DNA from: Fragum whitleyi
Taxonomy: Eukaryota; Mollusca; Bivalvia; Cardiida; Cardiidae
Length of the DNA stretch: 64,000 bases
Assembly (NCBI GenBank): GCA_948146395.1
Contig: OX411559.1
Coordinates: forward strand, 28,984,708-29,048,707
Reading direction: 5' to 3'
The notes beneath the pieces were generated by a model, which was not told the DNA's origin, ran no database searches, and saw only the letters and a list, made by a program, of their open reading frames with translations. Positions 47,501-60,978 of this stretch are shown here, one piece after another (the stretch's first letter is position 1; each line of letters begins with the position of its first letter). Made by a program: the position numbers and the translations under genes.

Positions 47501-50500
47501 TTTCGACTTTTTATATCGTAACCCGCATTTCCTCGCGCTAAGACACTTCAAACAAACTTCGTTTCATATAACAAGTCGTTGTACGTCCTATTTGAAGGAG
47601 ATGTTAAGCGAAAAGGGACCATCTGACACCTTTTTGTATTATTCTTAGATCCAAAACACACTGAAAGGTCATAATTTTGCACCGTTTTGCAAATAATTTT
47701 CATGTGTATTTCTTTCTTTCTTTACATCCTTTGACTAAATTGGAAAGGAAATATCATTTTCAAAGAAGTTAGGCTACAACGTGCCGCAAAGAACCCTTTT
47801 TAAAGCAAGCGCATTGTTTTGAGAGTACAGTATACATAAGTGAGGCATTCTTGGGAGGGGGGGGGAGGTCCGGCGCGGTGGGCTTTTTTCCAGTTTCTGC
47901 CAAAAACATTATGCTAAATTTGGTTTTATAATACTAACAGAACTGTTAGACATATTTGTGCGCCTAAAATGCTTGTGAAAATATATCATTTTTATCTAAA
48001 TGTGCCATTTCGGTTAAGATAAATTAGAAAATCGCACCTAATTATTGAAAAGAAAAGGGTCTATTTATGCCTAAAATCGTTATCAGTTGTTTTTAAAAGC
48101 AACTTTTTGATTGTTTATTGTAAATTGTGTAACAAACGAGATAAATCTGGTTAGAAAATGCGGGTTATATCATATTTTTCGCGTTGTTTGGCTTCTTTTT
48201 GGTGCACTAAAGCACTTTTTTCGATTGACCCGGGCAAAGGGTTATCGGCTCGTATATCAAAAACTATTCGACCAAGTACCTTAAAACCATACGCAGTAGT
48301 CTTCAACATATTTCTGTGTGCGAATCTGATATTGAAACGAAAGTTTGGACATAAAAACGCAGTAATTGGTTACAAATAAAGGACATAGTAATAAAAAGTA
48401 TTATCCCATTTTTATAAAGATAAGGGTTTATTTTTCGCCCAGATTTCTTAGAAATTGTTCTTAAGACTTGAATTTGGTACTACATTGTAGCTTGTCAAGT
48501 GGACGGGTTATATTCGAGGTGAAAACGTTACTTTGTTTACATCTAAACTCGATTCGGCGGCTTTTTAGGGCAGGAAACAGCACTGAGCTGACAGGCTAGT
48601 GATAAGGGTTATTGCTACATTAACAAAAATCTATTTGACTGAATGCTATCAAACTTGCATAAAAAGTGTACAATATGTATCTTTATAAGAAAATAATAAT
48701 TGTAAGCATTTTTAATAATAAAAATATATAATTTTATGTAATCTTTTCAGCAAACACGAGAAAACATTTTGCAGGATAAGGGTTATTTCGACATAAAAAA
48801 ATTTTTTTTTCTAAAATTTTTAGGAAAATCTTGCATGAAAAATATACTTGCAGACTGAAAGACACCTCGACGAGAACATCGGGTCGATTTAGCTATAAAA
48901 TGATAGCACAAACCACGGTTTCGCACGCATATGTGTATTATTTGGTCCCAACAGCGCTAAGGATAAGGGCCTATTTTTTCCTTATCTATTACACTAAACC
49001 CATTAAATTTTTCTATGGAAGTCAGCAATATTAAGTTGCGTAAGTTGATACATGATTTACGATTTATTGGATTTAAAAAATGGTAATGAACCCTAAAAGA
49101 TATCAAGAAATGGTAATTTGGGGGTAAGGATAAGGGTTAATTGTAACGGAAGCTAATTAAAGGTAGAAGGAGCTGATTTTCGAGAACAGAGCAATTTTAA
49201 AAAATATTAAGAATAAACCGCTGAAGTGTAAAATGTATAGAAATAGAGTCTAAATTGCACCCATACTCCACTATTCAATTTCGAAAACAAGTGTTTTTAG
49301 AGGCAGAGTTTTCTAGCCCAACACTTTTTTCTGTGAGAATTTCCGTTGACCGAGTTAAGGGATATGGCCATATCTCAGTACGTTTATCACATAACCGGCT
49401 GAAACTTTCCAATTTTATCGGAATAAGATATTTCTATATTTTGATGCTTAAAGAATGAATTCAAGGAATATTTTATTTTCTCTTTAGGTTACAGGGAACT
49501 AATACAATCTCCCGCCATCTGTCACATTTTGTCTAGGGAATTAACGGTGAAGTAAACAAAGATAAGGGCGGCCTCTGATTGGTCCATAATATATTATGAT
49601 CAAATATGATAATTTATTTTTGGAGATTTACAATATTTCTACAAGTTAGATGCAAAATGGGAGAGGTGAGGATCTATTTCGGGTCTTAAGAGGCATTTTC
49701 TAGACATTGGGGTATTTTCCGGAACCGACAGTGAAATTTGGTGAGTGGGAAGGGTTATCTTAAAGATGACGTCATTACTCATTGATAAAAGGGCTCATGC
49801 TATATTTGAAATGGTCTATTTTGATGCGCGATAGATTTTTCTTTAATTTGATATAAGGCTTGACTTCCGATGAAATTTTGGGGATGAGCTATTCAGACTT
49901 TTGTTATAATGGTCGACAACGGGAAATGTATTGGTTCCCTCTAACCTAAATGCGATATATATAGAAATATACTATAATTTCGACTTTTTATATCGTAACC
50001 CGCATTTCCTCGCGCTAAGACACTTCAAACAAACTTCGTTTCATATAACAAGTCGTTGTACGTCCTATTTGAAGGAGATGTTAAGCGAAAAGGGACCATC
50101 TGACACCTTTTTGTATTATTCTTAGATCCAAAACACACTGAAAGGTCATAATTTTGCACCGTTTTGCAAATAATTTTCATGTGTATTTCTTTCTTTCTTT
50201 ACATCCTTTGACTAAATTGGAAAGGAAATATCATTTTCAAAGAAGTTAGGCTACAACGTGCCGCAAAGAACCCTTTTTAAAGCAAGCGCATTGTTTTGAG
50301 AGTACAGTATACATAAGTGAGGCATTCTTGGGAGGGGGGGGGGAGGTCCGGCGCGGTGGGCTTTTTTCCAGTTTCTGCCAAAAACATTATGCTAAATTTG
50401 GTTTTATAATACTAACAGAACTGTTAGACATATTTGTGCGCCTAAAATGCTTGTGAAAATATATCATTTTTATCTAAATGTGCCATTTCGGTTAAGATAA

Positions 50501-53500
50501 ATTAGAAAATCGCACCTAATTATTGAAAAGAAAAGGGTCTATTTATGCCTAAAATCGTTATCAGTTGTTTTTAAAAGCAACTTTTTGATTGTTTATTGTA
50601 AATTGTGTAACAAACGAGATAAATCTGGTTAGAAAATGCGGGTTATATCATATTTTTCGCGTTGTTTGGCTTCTTTTTGGTGCACTAAAGCACTTTTTTC
50701 GATTGACCCGGGCAAAGGGTTATCGGCTCGTATATCAAAAACTATTCGACCAAGTACCTTAAAACCATACGCAGTAGTCTTCAACATATTTCTGTGTGCG
50801 AATCTGATATTGAAACGAAAGTTTGGACATAAAAACGCAGTAATTGGTTACAAATAAAGGACATAGTAATAAAAAGTATTATCCCATTTTTATAAAGATA
50901 AGGGTTTATTTTTCGCCCAGATTTCTTAGAAATTGTTCTTAAGACTTGAATTTGGTACTACATTGTAGCTTGTCAAGTGGACGGGTTATATTCGAGGTGA
51001 AAACGTTACTTTGTTTACATCTAAACTCGATTCGGCGGCTTTTTAGGGCAGGAAACAGCACTGAGCTGACAGGCTAGTGATAAGGGTTATTGCTACATTA
51101 ACAAAAATCTATTTGACTGAATGCTATCAAACTTGCATAAAAAGTGTACAATATGTATCTTTATAAGAAAATAATAATTGTAAGCATTTTTAATAATAAA
51201 AATATATAATTTTATGTAATCTTTTCAGCAAACACGAGAAAACATTTTGCAGGATAAGGGTTATTTCGACATAAAAAATTTTTTTTTTCTAAAATTTTTA
51301 GGAAAATCTTGCATGAAAAATATACTTGCAGACTGAAAGACACCTCGACGAGAACATCGGGTCGATTTAGCTATAAAATGATAGCACAAACCACGGTTTC
51401 GCACGCATATGTGTATTATTTGGTCCCAACAGCGCTAAGGATAAGGGCCTATTTTTTCCTTATCTATTACACTAAACCCATTAAATTTTTCTATGGAAGT
51501 CAGCAATATTAAGTTGCGTAAGTTGATACATGATTTACGATTTATTGGATTTAAAAAATGGTAATGAACCCTAAAAGATATCAAGAAATGGTAATTTGGG
51601 GGTAAGGATAAGGGTTAATTGTAACGGAAGCTAATTAAAGGTAGAAGGAGCTGATTTTCGAGAACAGAGCAATTTTAAAAAATATTAAGAATAAACCGCT
51701 GAAGTGTAAAATGTATAGAAATAGAGTCTAAATTGCACCCATACTCCACTATTCAATTTCGAAAACAAGTGTTTTTAGAGGCAGAGTTTTCTAGCCCAAC
51801 ACTTTTTTCTGTGAGAATTTCCGTTGACCGAGTTAAGGGATATGGCCATATCTCAGTACGTTTATCACATAACCGGCTGAAACTTTCCAATTTTATCGGA
51901 ATAAGATATTTCTATATTTTGATGCTTAAAGAATGAATTCAAGGAATATTTTATTTTCTCTTTAGGTTACAGGGAACTAATACAATCTCCCGCCATCTGT
52001 CACATTTTGTCTAGGGAATTAACGGTGAAGTAAACAAAGATAAGGGCGGCCTCTGATTGGTCCATAATATATTATGATCAAATATGATAATTTATTTTTG
52101 GAGATTTACAATATTTCTACAAGTTAGATGCAAAATGGGAGAGGTGAGGATCTATTTCGGGTCTTAAGAGGCATTTTCTAGACATTGGGGTATTTTCCGG
52201 AACCGACAGTGAAATTTGGTGAGTGGGAAGGGTTATCTTAAAGATGACGTCATTACTCATTGATAAAAGGGCTCATGCTATATTTGAAATGGTCTATTTT
52301 GATGCGCGATAGATTTTTCTTTAATTTGATATAAGGCTTGACTTCCGATGAAATTTTGGGGATGAGCTATTCAGACTTTTGTTATAATGGTCGACAACGG
52401 GAAATGTATTGGTTCCCTCTAACCTAAATGCGATATATATAGAAATATACTATAATTTCGACTTTTTATATCGTAACCCGCATTTCCTCGCGCTAAGACA
52501 CTTCAAACAAACTTCGTTTCATATAACAAGTCGTTGTACGTCCTATTTGAAGGAGATGTTAAGCGAAAAGGGACCATCTGACACCTTTTTGTATTATTCT
52601 TAGATCCAAAACACACTGAAAGGTCATAATTTTGCACCGTTTTGCAAATAATTTTCATGTGTATTTCTTTCTTTCTTTACATCCTTTGACTAAATTGGAA
52701 AGGAAATATCATTTTCAAAGAAGTTAGGCTACAACGTGCCGCAAAGAACCCTTTTTAAAGCAAGCGCATTGTTTTGAGAGTACAGTATACATAAGTGAGG
52801 CATTCTTGGGAGGGGGGGGGGAGGTCCGGCGCGGTGGGCTTTTTTCCAGTTTCTGCCAAAAACATTATGCTAAATTTGGTTTTATAATACTAACAGAACT
52901 GTTAGACATATTTGTGCGCCTAAAATGCTTGTGAAAATATATCATTTTTATCTAAATGTGCCATTTCGGTTAAGATAAATTAGAAAATCGCACCTAATTA
53001 TTGAAAAGAAAAGGGTCTATTTATGCCTAAAATCGTTATCAGTTGTTTTTAAAAGCAACTTTTTGATTGTTTATTGTAAATTGTGTAACAAACGAGATAA
53101 ATCTGGTTAGAAAATGCGGGTTATATCATATTTTTCGCGTTGTTTGGCTTCTTTTTGGTGCACTAAAGCACTTTTTTCGATTGACCCGGGCAAAGGGTTA
53201 TCGGCTCGTATATCAAAAACTATTCGACCAAGTACCTTAAAACCATACGCAGTAGTCTTCAACATATTTCTGTGTGCGAATCTGATATTGAAACGAAAGT
53301 TTGGACATAAAAACGCAGTAATTGGTTACAAATAAAGGACATAGTAATAAAAAGTATTATCCCATTTTTATAAAGATAAGGGTTTATTTTTCGCCCAGAT
53401 TTCTTAGAAATTGTTCTTAAGACTTGAATTTGGTACTACATTGTAGCTTGTCAAGTGGACGGGTTATATTCGAGGTGAAAACGTTACTTTGTTTACATCT

Positions 53501-56500
53501 AAACTCGATTCGGCGGCTTTTTAGGGCAGGAAACAGCACTGAGCTGACAGGCTAGTGATAAGGGTTATTGCTACATTAACAAAAATCTATTTGACTGAAT
53601 GCTATCAAACTTGCATAAAAAGTGTACAATATGTATCTTTATAAGAAAATAATAATTGTAAGCATTTTTAATAATAAAAATATATAATTTTATGTAATCT
53701 TTTCAGCAAACACGAGAAAACATTTTGCAGGATAAGGGTTATTTCGACATAAAAAATTTTTTTTTTCTAAAATTTTTAGGAAAATCTTGCATGAAAAATA
53801 TACTTGCAGACTGAAAGACACCTCGACGAGAACATCGGGTCGATTTAGCTATAAAATGATAGCACAAACCACGGTTTCGCACGCATATGTGTATTATTTG
53901 GTCCCAACAGCGCTAAGGATAAGGGCCTATTTTTTCCTTATCTATTACACTAAACCCATTAAATTTTTCTATGGAAGTCAGCAATATTAAGTTGCGTAAG
54001 TTGATACATGATTTACGATTTATTGGATTTAAAAAATGGTAATGAACCCTAAAAGATATCAAGAAATGGTAATTTGGGGGTAAGGATAAGGGTTAATTGT
54101 AACGGAAGCTAATTAAAGGTAGAAGGAGCTGATTTTCGAGAACAGAGCAATTTTAAAAAATATTAAGAATAAACCGCTGAAGTGTAAAATGTATAGAAAT
54201 AGAGTCTAAATTGCACCCATACTCCACTATTCAATTTCGAAAACAAGTGTTTTTAGAGGCAGAGTTTTCTAGCCCAACACTTTTTTCTGTGAGAATTTCC
54301 GTTGACCGAGTTAAGGGATATGGCCATATCTCAGTACGTTTATCACATAACCGGCTGAAACTTTCCAATTTTATCGGAATAAGATATTTCTATATTTTGA
54401 TGCTTAAAGAATGAATTCAAGGAATATTTTATTTTCTCTTTAGGTTACAGGGAACTAATACAATCTCCCGCCATCTGTCACATTTTGTCTAGGGAATTAA
54501 CGGTGAAGTAAACAAAGATAAGGGCGGCCTCTGATTGGTCCATAATATATTATGATCAAATATGATAATTTATTTTTGGAGATTTACAATATTTCTACAA
54601 GTTAGATGCAAAATGGGAGAGGTGAGGATCTATTTCGGGTCTTAAGAGGCATTTTCTAGACATTGGGGTATTTTCCGGAACCGACAGTGAAATTTGGTGA
54701 GTGGGAAGGGTTATCTTAAAGATGACGTCATTACTCATTGATAAAAGGGCTCATGCTATATTTGAAATGGTCTATTTTGATGCGCGATAGATTTTTCTTT
54801 AATTTGATATAAGGCTTGACTTCCGATGAAATTTTGGGGATGAGCTATTCAGACTTTTGTTATAATGGTCGACAACGGGAAATGTATTGGTTCCCTCTAA
54901 CCTAAATGCGATATATATAGAAATATACTATAATTTCGACTTTTTATATCGTAACCCGCATTTCCTCGCGCTAAGACACTTCAAACAAACTTCGTTTCAT
55001 ATAACAAGTCGTTGTACGTCCTATTTGAAGGAGATGTTAAGCGAAAAGGGACCATCTGACACCTTTTTGTATTATTCTTAGATCCAAAACACACTGAAAG
55101 GTCATAATTTTGCACCGTTTTGCAAATAATTTTCATGTGTATTTCTTTCTTTCTTTACATCCTTTGACTAAATTGGAAAGGAAATATCATTTTCAAAGAA
55201 GTTAGGCTACAACGTGCCGCAAAGAACCCTTTTTAAAGCAAGCGCATTGTTTTGAGAGTACAGTATACATAAGTGAGGCATTCTTGGGAGGGGGGGGGAG
55301 GTCCGGCGCGGTGGGCTTTTTTCCAGTTTCTGCCAAAAACATTATGCTAAATTTGGTTTTATAATACTAACAGAACTGTTAGACATATTTGTGCGCCTAA
55401 AATGCTTGTGAAAATATATCATTTTTATCTAAATGTGCCATTTCGGTTAAGATAAATTAGAAAATCGCACCTAATTATTGAAAAGAAAAGGGTCTATTTA
55501 TGCCTAAAATCGTTATCAGTTGTTTTTAAAAGCAACTTTTTGATTGTTTATTGTAAATTGTGTAACAAACGAGATAAATCTGGTTAGAAAATGCGGGTTA
55601 TATCATATTTTTCGCGTTGTTTGGCTTCTTTTTGGTGCACTAAAGCACTTTTTTCGATTGACCCGGGCAAAGGGTTATCGGCTCGTATATCAAAAACTAT
55701 TCGACCAAGTACCTTAAAACCATACGCAGTAGTCTTCAACATATTTCTGTGTGCGAATCTGATATTGAAACGAAAGTTTGGACATAAAAACGCAGTAATT
55801 GGTTACAAATAAAGGACATAGTAATAAAAAGTATTATCCCATTTTTATAAAGATAAGGGTTTATTTTTCGCCCAGATTTCTTAGAAATTGTTCTTAAGAC
55901 TTGAATTTGGTACTACATTGTAGCTTGTCAAGTGGACGGGTTATATTCGAGGTGAAAACGTTACTTTGTTTACATCTAAACTCGATTCGGCGGCTTTTTA
56001 GGGCAGGAAACAGCACTGAGCTGACAGGCTAGTGATAAGGGTTATTGCTACATTAACAAAAATCTATTTGACTGAATGCTATCAAACTTGCATAAAAAGT
56101 GTACAATATGTATCTTTATAAGAAAATAATAATTGTAAGCATTTTTAATAATAAAAATATATAATTTTATGTAATCTTTTCAGCAAACACGAGAAAACAT
56201 TTTGCAGGATAAGGGTTATTTCGACATAAAAAATTTTTTTTTTCTAAAATTTTTAGGAAAATCTTGCATGAAAAATATACTTGCAGACTGAAAGACACCT
56301 CGACGAGAACATCGGGTCGATTTAGCTATAAAATGATAGCACAAACCACGGTTTCGCACGCATATGTGTATTATTTGGTCCCAACAGCGCTAAGGATAAG
56401 GGCCTATTTTTTCCTTATCTATTACACTAAACCCATTAAATTTTTCTATGGAAGTCAGCAATATTAAGTTGCGTAAGTTGATACATGATTTACGATTTAT

Positions 56501-59500
56501 TGGATTTAAAAAATGGTAATGAACCCTAAAAGATATCAAGAAATGGTAATTTGGGGGTAAGGATAAGGGTTAATTGTAACGGAAGCTAATTAAAGGTAGA
56601 AGGAGCTGATTTTCGAGAACAGAGCAATTTTAAAAAATATTAAGAATAAACCGCTGAAGTGTAAAATGTATAGAAATAGAGTCTAAATTGCACCCATACT
56701 CCACTATTCAATTTCGAAAACAAGTGTTTTTAGAGGCAGAGTTTTCTAGCCCAACACTTTTTTCTGTGAGAATTTCCGTTGACCGAGTTAAGGGATATGG
56801 CCATATCTCAGTACGTTTATCACATAACCGGCTGAAACTTTCCAATTTTATCGGAATAAGATATTTCTATATTTTGATGCTTAAAGAATGAATTCAAGGA
56901 ATATTTTATTTTCTCTTTAGGTTACAGGGAACTAATACAATCTCCCGCCATCTGTCACATTTTGTCTAGGGAATTAACGGTGAAGTAAACAAAGATAAGG
57001 GCGGCCTCTGATTGGTCCATAATATATTATGATCAAATATGATAATTTATTTTTGGAGATTTACAATATTTCTACAAGTTAGATGCAAAATGGGAGAGGT
57101 GAGGATCTATTTCGGGTCTTAAGAGGCATTTTCTAGACATTGGGGTATTTTCCGGAACCGACAGTGAAATTTGGTGAGTGGGAAGGGTTATCTTAAAGAT
57201 GACGTCATTACTCATTGATAAAAGGGCTCATGCTATATTTGAAATGGTCTATTTTGATGCGCGATAGATTTTTCTTTAATTTGATATAAGGCTTGACTTC
57301 CGATGAAATTTTGGGGATGAGCTATTCAGACTTTTGTTATAATGGTCGACAACGGGAAATGTATTGGTTCCCTCTAACCTAAATGCGATATATATAGAAA
57401 TATACTATAATTTCGACTTTTTATATCGTAACCCGCATTTCCTCGCGCTAAGACACTTCAAACAAACTTCGTTTCATATAACAAGTCGTTGTACGTCCTA
57501 TTTGAAGGAGATGTTAAGCGAAAAGGGACCATCTGACACCTTTTTGTATTATTCTTAGATCCAAAACACACTGAAAGGTCATAATTTTGCACCGTTTTGC
57601 AAATAATTTTCATGTGTATTTCTTTCTTTCTTTACATCCTTTGACTAAATTGGAAAGGAAATATCATTTTCAAAGAAGTTAGGCTACAACGTGCCGCAAA
57701 GAACCCTTTTTAAAGCAAGCGCATTGTTTTGAGAGTACAGTATACATAAGTGAGGCATTCTTGGGAGGGGGGGGGAGGTCCGGCGCGGTGGGCTTTTTTC
57801 CAGTTTCTGCCAAAAACATTATGCTAAATTTGGTTTTATAATACTAACAGAACTGTTAGACATATTTGTGCGCCTAAAATGCTTGTGAAAATATATCATT
57901 TTTATCTAAATGTGCCATTTCGGTTAAGATAAATTAGAAAATCGCACCTAATTATTGAAAAGAAAAGGGTCTATTTATGCCTAAAATCGTTATCAGTTGT
58001 TTTTAAAAGCAACTTTTTGATTGTTTATTGTAAATTGTGTAACAAACGAGATAAATCTGGTTAGAAAATGCGGGTTATATCATATTTTTCGCGTTGTTTG
58101 GCTTCTTTTTGGTGCACTAAAGCACTTTTTTCGATTGACCCGGGCAAAGGGTTATCGGCTCGTATATCAAAAACTATTCGACCAAGTACCTTAAAACCAT
58201 ACGCAGTAGTCTTCAACATATTTCTGTGTGCGAATCTGATATTGAAACGAAAGTTTGGACATAAAAACGCAGTAATTGGTTACAAATAAAGGACATAGTA
58301 ATAAAAAGTATTATCCCATTTTTATAAAGATAAGGGTTTATTTTTCGCCCAGATTTCTTAGAAATTGTTCTTAAGACTTGAATTTGGTACTACATTGTAG
58401 CTTGTCAAGTGGACGGGTTATATTCGAGGTGAAAACGTTACTTTGTTTACATCTAAACTCGATTCGGCGGCTTTTTAGGGCAGGAAACAGCACTGAGCTG
58501 ACAGGCTAGTGATAAGGGTTATTGCTACATTAACAAAAATCTATTTGACTGAATGCTATCAAACTTGCATAAAAAGTGTACAATATGTATCTTTATAAGA
58601 AAATAATAATTGTAAGCATTTTTAATAATAAAAATATATAATTTTATGTAATCTTTTCAGCAAACACGAGAAAACATTTTGCAGGATAAGGGTTATTTCG
58701 ACATAAAAAATTTTTTTTTTCTAAAATTTTTAGGAAAATCTTGCATGAAAAATATACTTGCAGACTGAAAGACACCTCGACGAGAACATCGGGTCGATTT
58801 AGCTATAAAATGATAGCACAAACCACGGTTTCGCACGCATATGTGTATTATTTGGTCCCAACAGCGCTAAGGATAAGGGCCTATTTTTTCCTTATCTATT
58901 ACACTAAACCCATTAAATTTTTCTATGGAAGTCAGCAATATTAAGTTGCGTAAGTTGATACATGATTTACGATTTATTGGATTTAAAAAATGGTAATGAA
59001 CCCTAAAAGATATCAAGAAATGGTAATTTGGGGGTAAGGATAAGGGTTAATTGTAACGGAAGCTAATTAAAGGTAGAAGGAGCTGATTTTCGAGAACAGA
59101 GCAATTTTAAAAAATATTAAGAATAAACCGCTGAAGTGTAAAATGTATAGAAATAGAGTCTAAATTGCACCCATACTCCACTATTCAATTTCGAAAACAA
59201 GTGTTTTTAGAGGCAGAGTTTTCTAGCCCAACACTTTTTTCTGTGAGAATTTCCGTTGACCGAGTTAAGGGATATGGCCATATCTCAGTACGTTTATCAC
59301 ATAACCGGCTGAAACTTTCCAATTTTATCGGAATAAGATATTTCTATATTTTGATGCTTAAAGAATGAATTCAAGGAATATTTTATTTTCTCTTTAGGTT
59401 ACAGGGAACTAATACAATCTCCCGCCATCTGTCACATTTTGTCTAGGGAATTAACGGTGAAGTAAACAAAGATAAGGGCGGCCTCTGATTGGTCCATAAT

Positions 59501-59860
59501 ATATTATGATCAAATATGATAATTTATTTTTGGAGATTTACAATATTTCTACAAGTTAGATGCAAAATGGGAGAGGTGAGGATCTATTTCGGGTCTTAAG
59601 AGGCATTTTCTAGACATTGGGGTATTTTCCGGAACCGACAGTGAAATTTGGTGAGTGGGAAGGGTTATCTTAAAGATGACGTCATTACTCATTGATAAAA
59701 GGGCTCATGCTATATTTGAAATGGTCTATTTTGATGCGCGATAGATTTTTCTTTAATTTGATATAAGGCTTGACTTCCGATGAAATTTTGGGGATGAGCT
59801 ATTCAGACTTTTGTTATAATGGTCGACAACGGGAAATGTATTGGTTCCCTCTAACCTAAA
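44531..59860. repeat. 2.48-kb tandem array: six full units plus a 465-bp partial
   Basis: Units begin at AGGTTACAGGGAACTAATAC: 44531, 47009, 49486, 51964, 54442, 56919, and a partial from 59396 to 59860. Lengths are 2478, 2477, 2478, 2478, 2477 and 2477. The one-base length change tracks a G run (10, 9, 10, 10, 9, 9 G), and one further difference (A7T9 instead of A6T10) was seen in unit 2 near 48801. Short frames of 64, 73, 67 and 67 codons translate identically in every unit but have no domain and are not called. Each unit carries a palindromic TGACGTCA, a CTGATTGGTCC (inverted CCAAT) followed by AATATATT, and GATAAGGG motifs spaced ~180 bp. The array is satellite-like; it is not rDNA, histone or 5S. 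Confidence 0.95.
45942..46659. repeat. GATAAGGG motifs at ~180-bp spacing (unit 1)
   Basis: GATAAGGG starts at 45942, 46124, 46298, 46485 and 46652, each followed by YYTATT- or TTAATT-like sequence; gaps are 182, 174, 187 and 167 bp. Weaker AAGGGT forms occur at 45578 and 45760. The pattern repeats in all units. Confidence 0.8.
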
Positions 59861-60978
59861 ACAAAACAAAACCGGGAAGATCTTTCATCCTTAGGTATGG
59901 ATGTGGATTCACACACATGTAAAATAAGTAAAAAGGTTGATGAATTATGATATGAGAGCAATATTGTACGACAAACAGAATCAAGTGGTCTATAAAAATG
60001 GCATGTATGAGAACAAACGACTTCCCGCGTCATCTAGAAATAATGTTACTTTATTTGTATCAGTCAAAATTTATGCATTCTGATCGGCTAAAACAATGAG
60101 TTGTATTCTTAGTTAGCTTCCTCACTAAAAAGTTCCATAAGAAATATATTTTGTTTCATGATGAGTAAATTATAAGATATGAAGAGGGTTGGGGGATGGA
60201 GATAGAGGTATGGAAATGAATGTAAAAAACCTTATCACATTCATGTATGAGTGAAAATTTCGTATTCATACAGTGTGATCGTTTTTTAGTTTCATACATG
60301 CATGAAAAAAAATATTTTCATCTCTTAGATAACAATGATAGGTCTCAAGGGGTAATCACTTGTGTTATATCCTTACTGAAAGGGGTTTGTAAAATAGCGC
60401 ATAATTAAAAAAATATAAAAAAGATTTTTTTTGTTTTCATTGTGGTACGAAGCAAAAATATTAAACACACTAGATGAAACTTCAAAACGGATGCATACAT
60501 TAGTGAGATATTTTTTTCGGGTTTTGAAGAAAGATAATTATCTTCATTATAATAATCTAATAATGGCATCTAGAGGAAAAACAAATACAAAATAGTTTTG
60601 TATATAGAAATATTTTCCCCTAGAACAGTTAATTATAATAAAAAATACCTACTGAAAATTTATTCTTTCCGTACGTAAGAAATGAAGGAACACATTAAAA
60701 CGGACGTAAACGTTTTCGTTCGGTGTTATCAGCTTTTCAGATTCATGGCTCAGATTCCCGCGCCGGACGTGACGTCATCATAACAACTTCTTTATAACGT
60801 TCCGTTAAAAATACGTTTTTCTAAGATAAATTTAATTTCTTATTTCGGATTTTTCCAACATATGTGTAAGTTGATGTGGCGTAAAAAATGGAACATTTTG
60901 GTGCATTTTTCTTTGGATTTAGTGAAAAAAATCGTATGAAATTCAAAAATTAAAGGATCTCGACGCTGATATTTTAAA
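59861..60978. other. array flank and probable LINE 5' region
   Basis: After the array breaks at CCTAAA|ACAAAACAAAAC there is AT-rich DNA with no coding exon. Near 60720-60790 the base composition changes (CCCGCGCCGGACG) and a palindromic TGACGTCA lies at 60770-60777. This may be the internal promoter or 5' UTR of the LINE that follows; the 5' boundary is not visible. Confidence 0.4.
60770..60777. promoter_or_regulatory. CRE-like palindrome TGACGTCA upstream of LINE ORF1
   Basis: Perfect 8-bp ATF/CREB consensus in a locally GC-rich stretch about 200 bp before ORF1. Functional relevance is inferred only. Confidence 0.35.

Noticed and set aside
44976..59368. Short frames of 64, 73, 67 and 67 codons repeated in every unit of the tandem array
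   Set aside because: No recognisable domain, no splice or codon-use support; they are identical only because the DNA units are nearly identical.
44531..59860. rDNA, 5S or histone tandem cluster
   Set aside because: No rRNA-like sequence, no histone frame and no Pol III internal promoter boxes recognised in the unit.
44531..59860. CRISPR-like array
   Set aside because: The repeats are 2.48 kb without spacers, and the window is eukaryotic.
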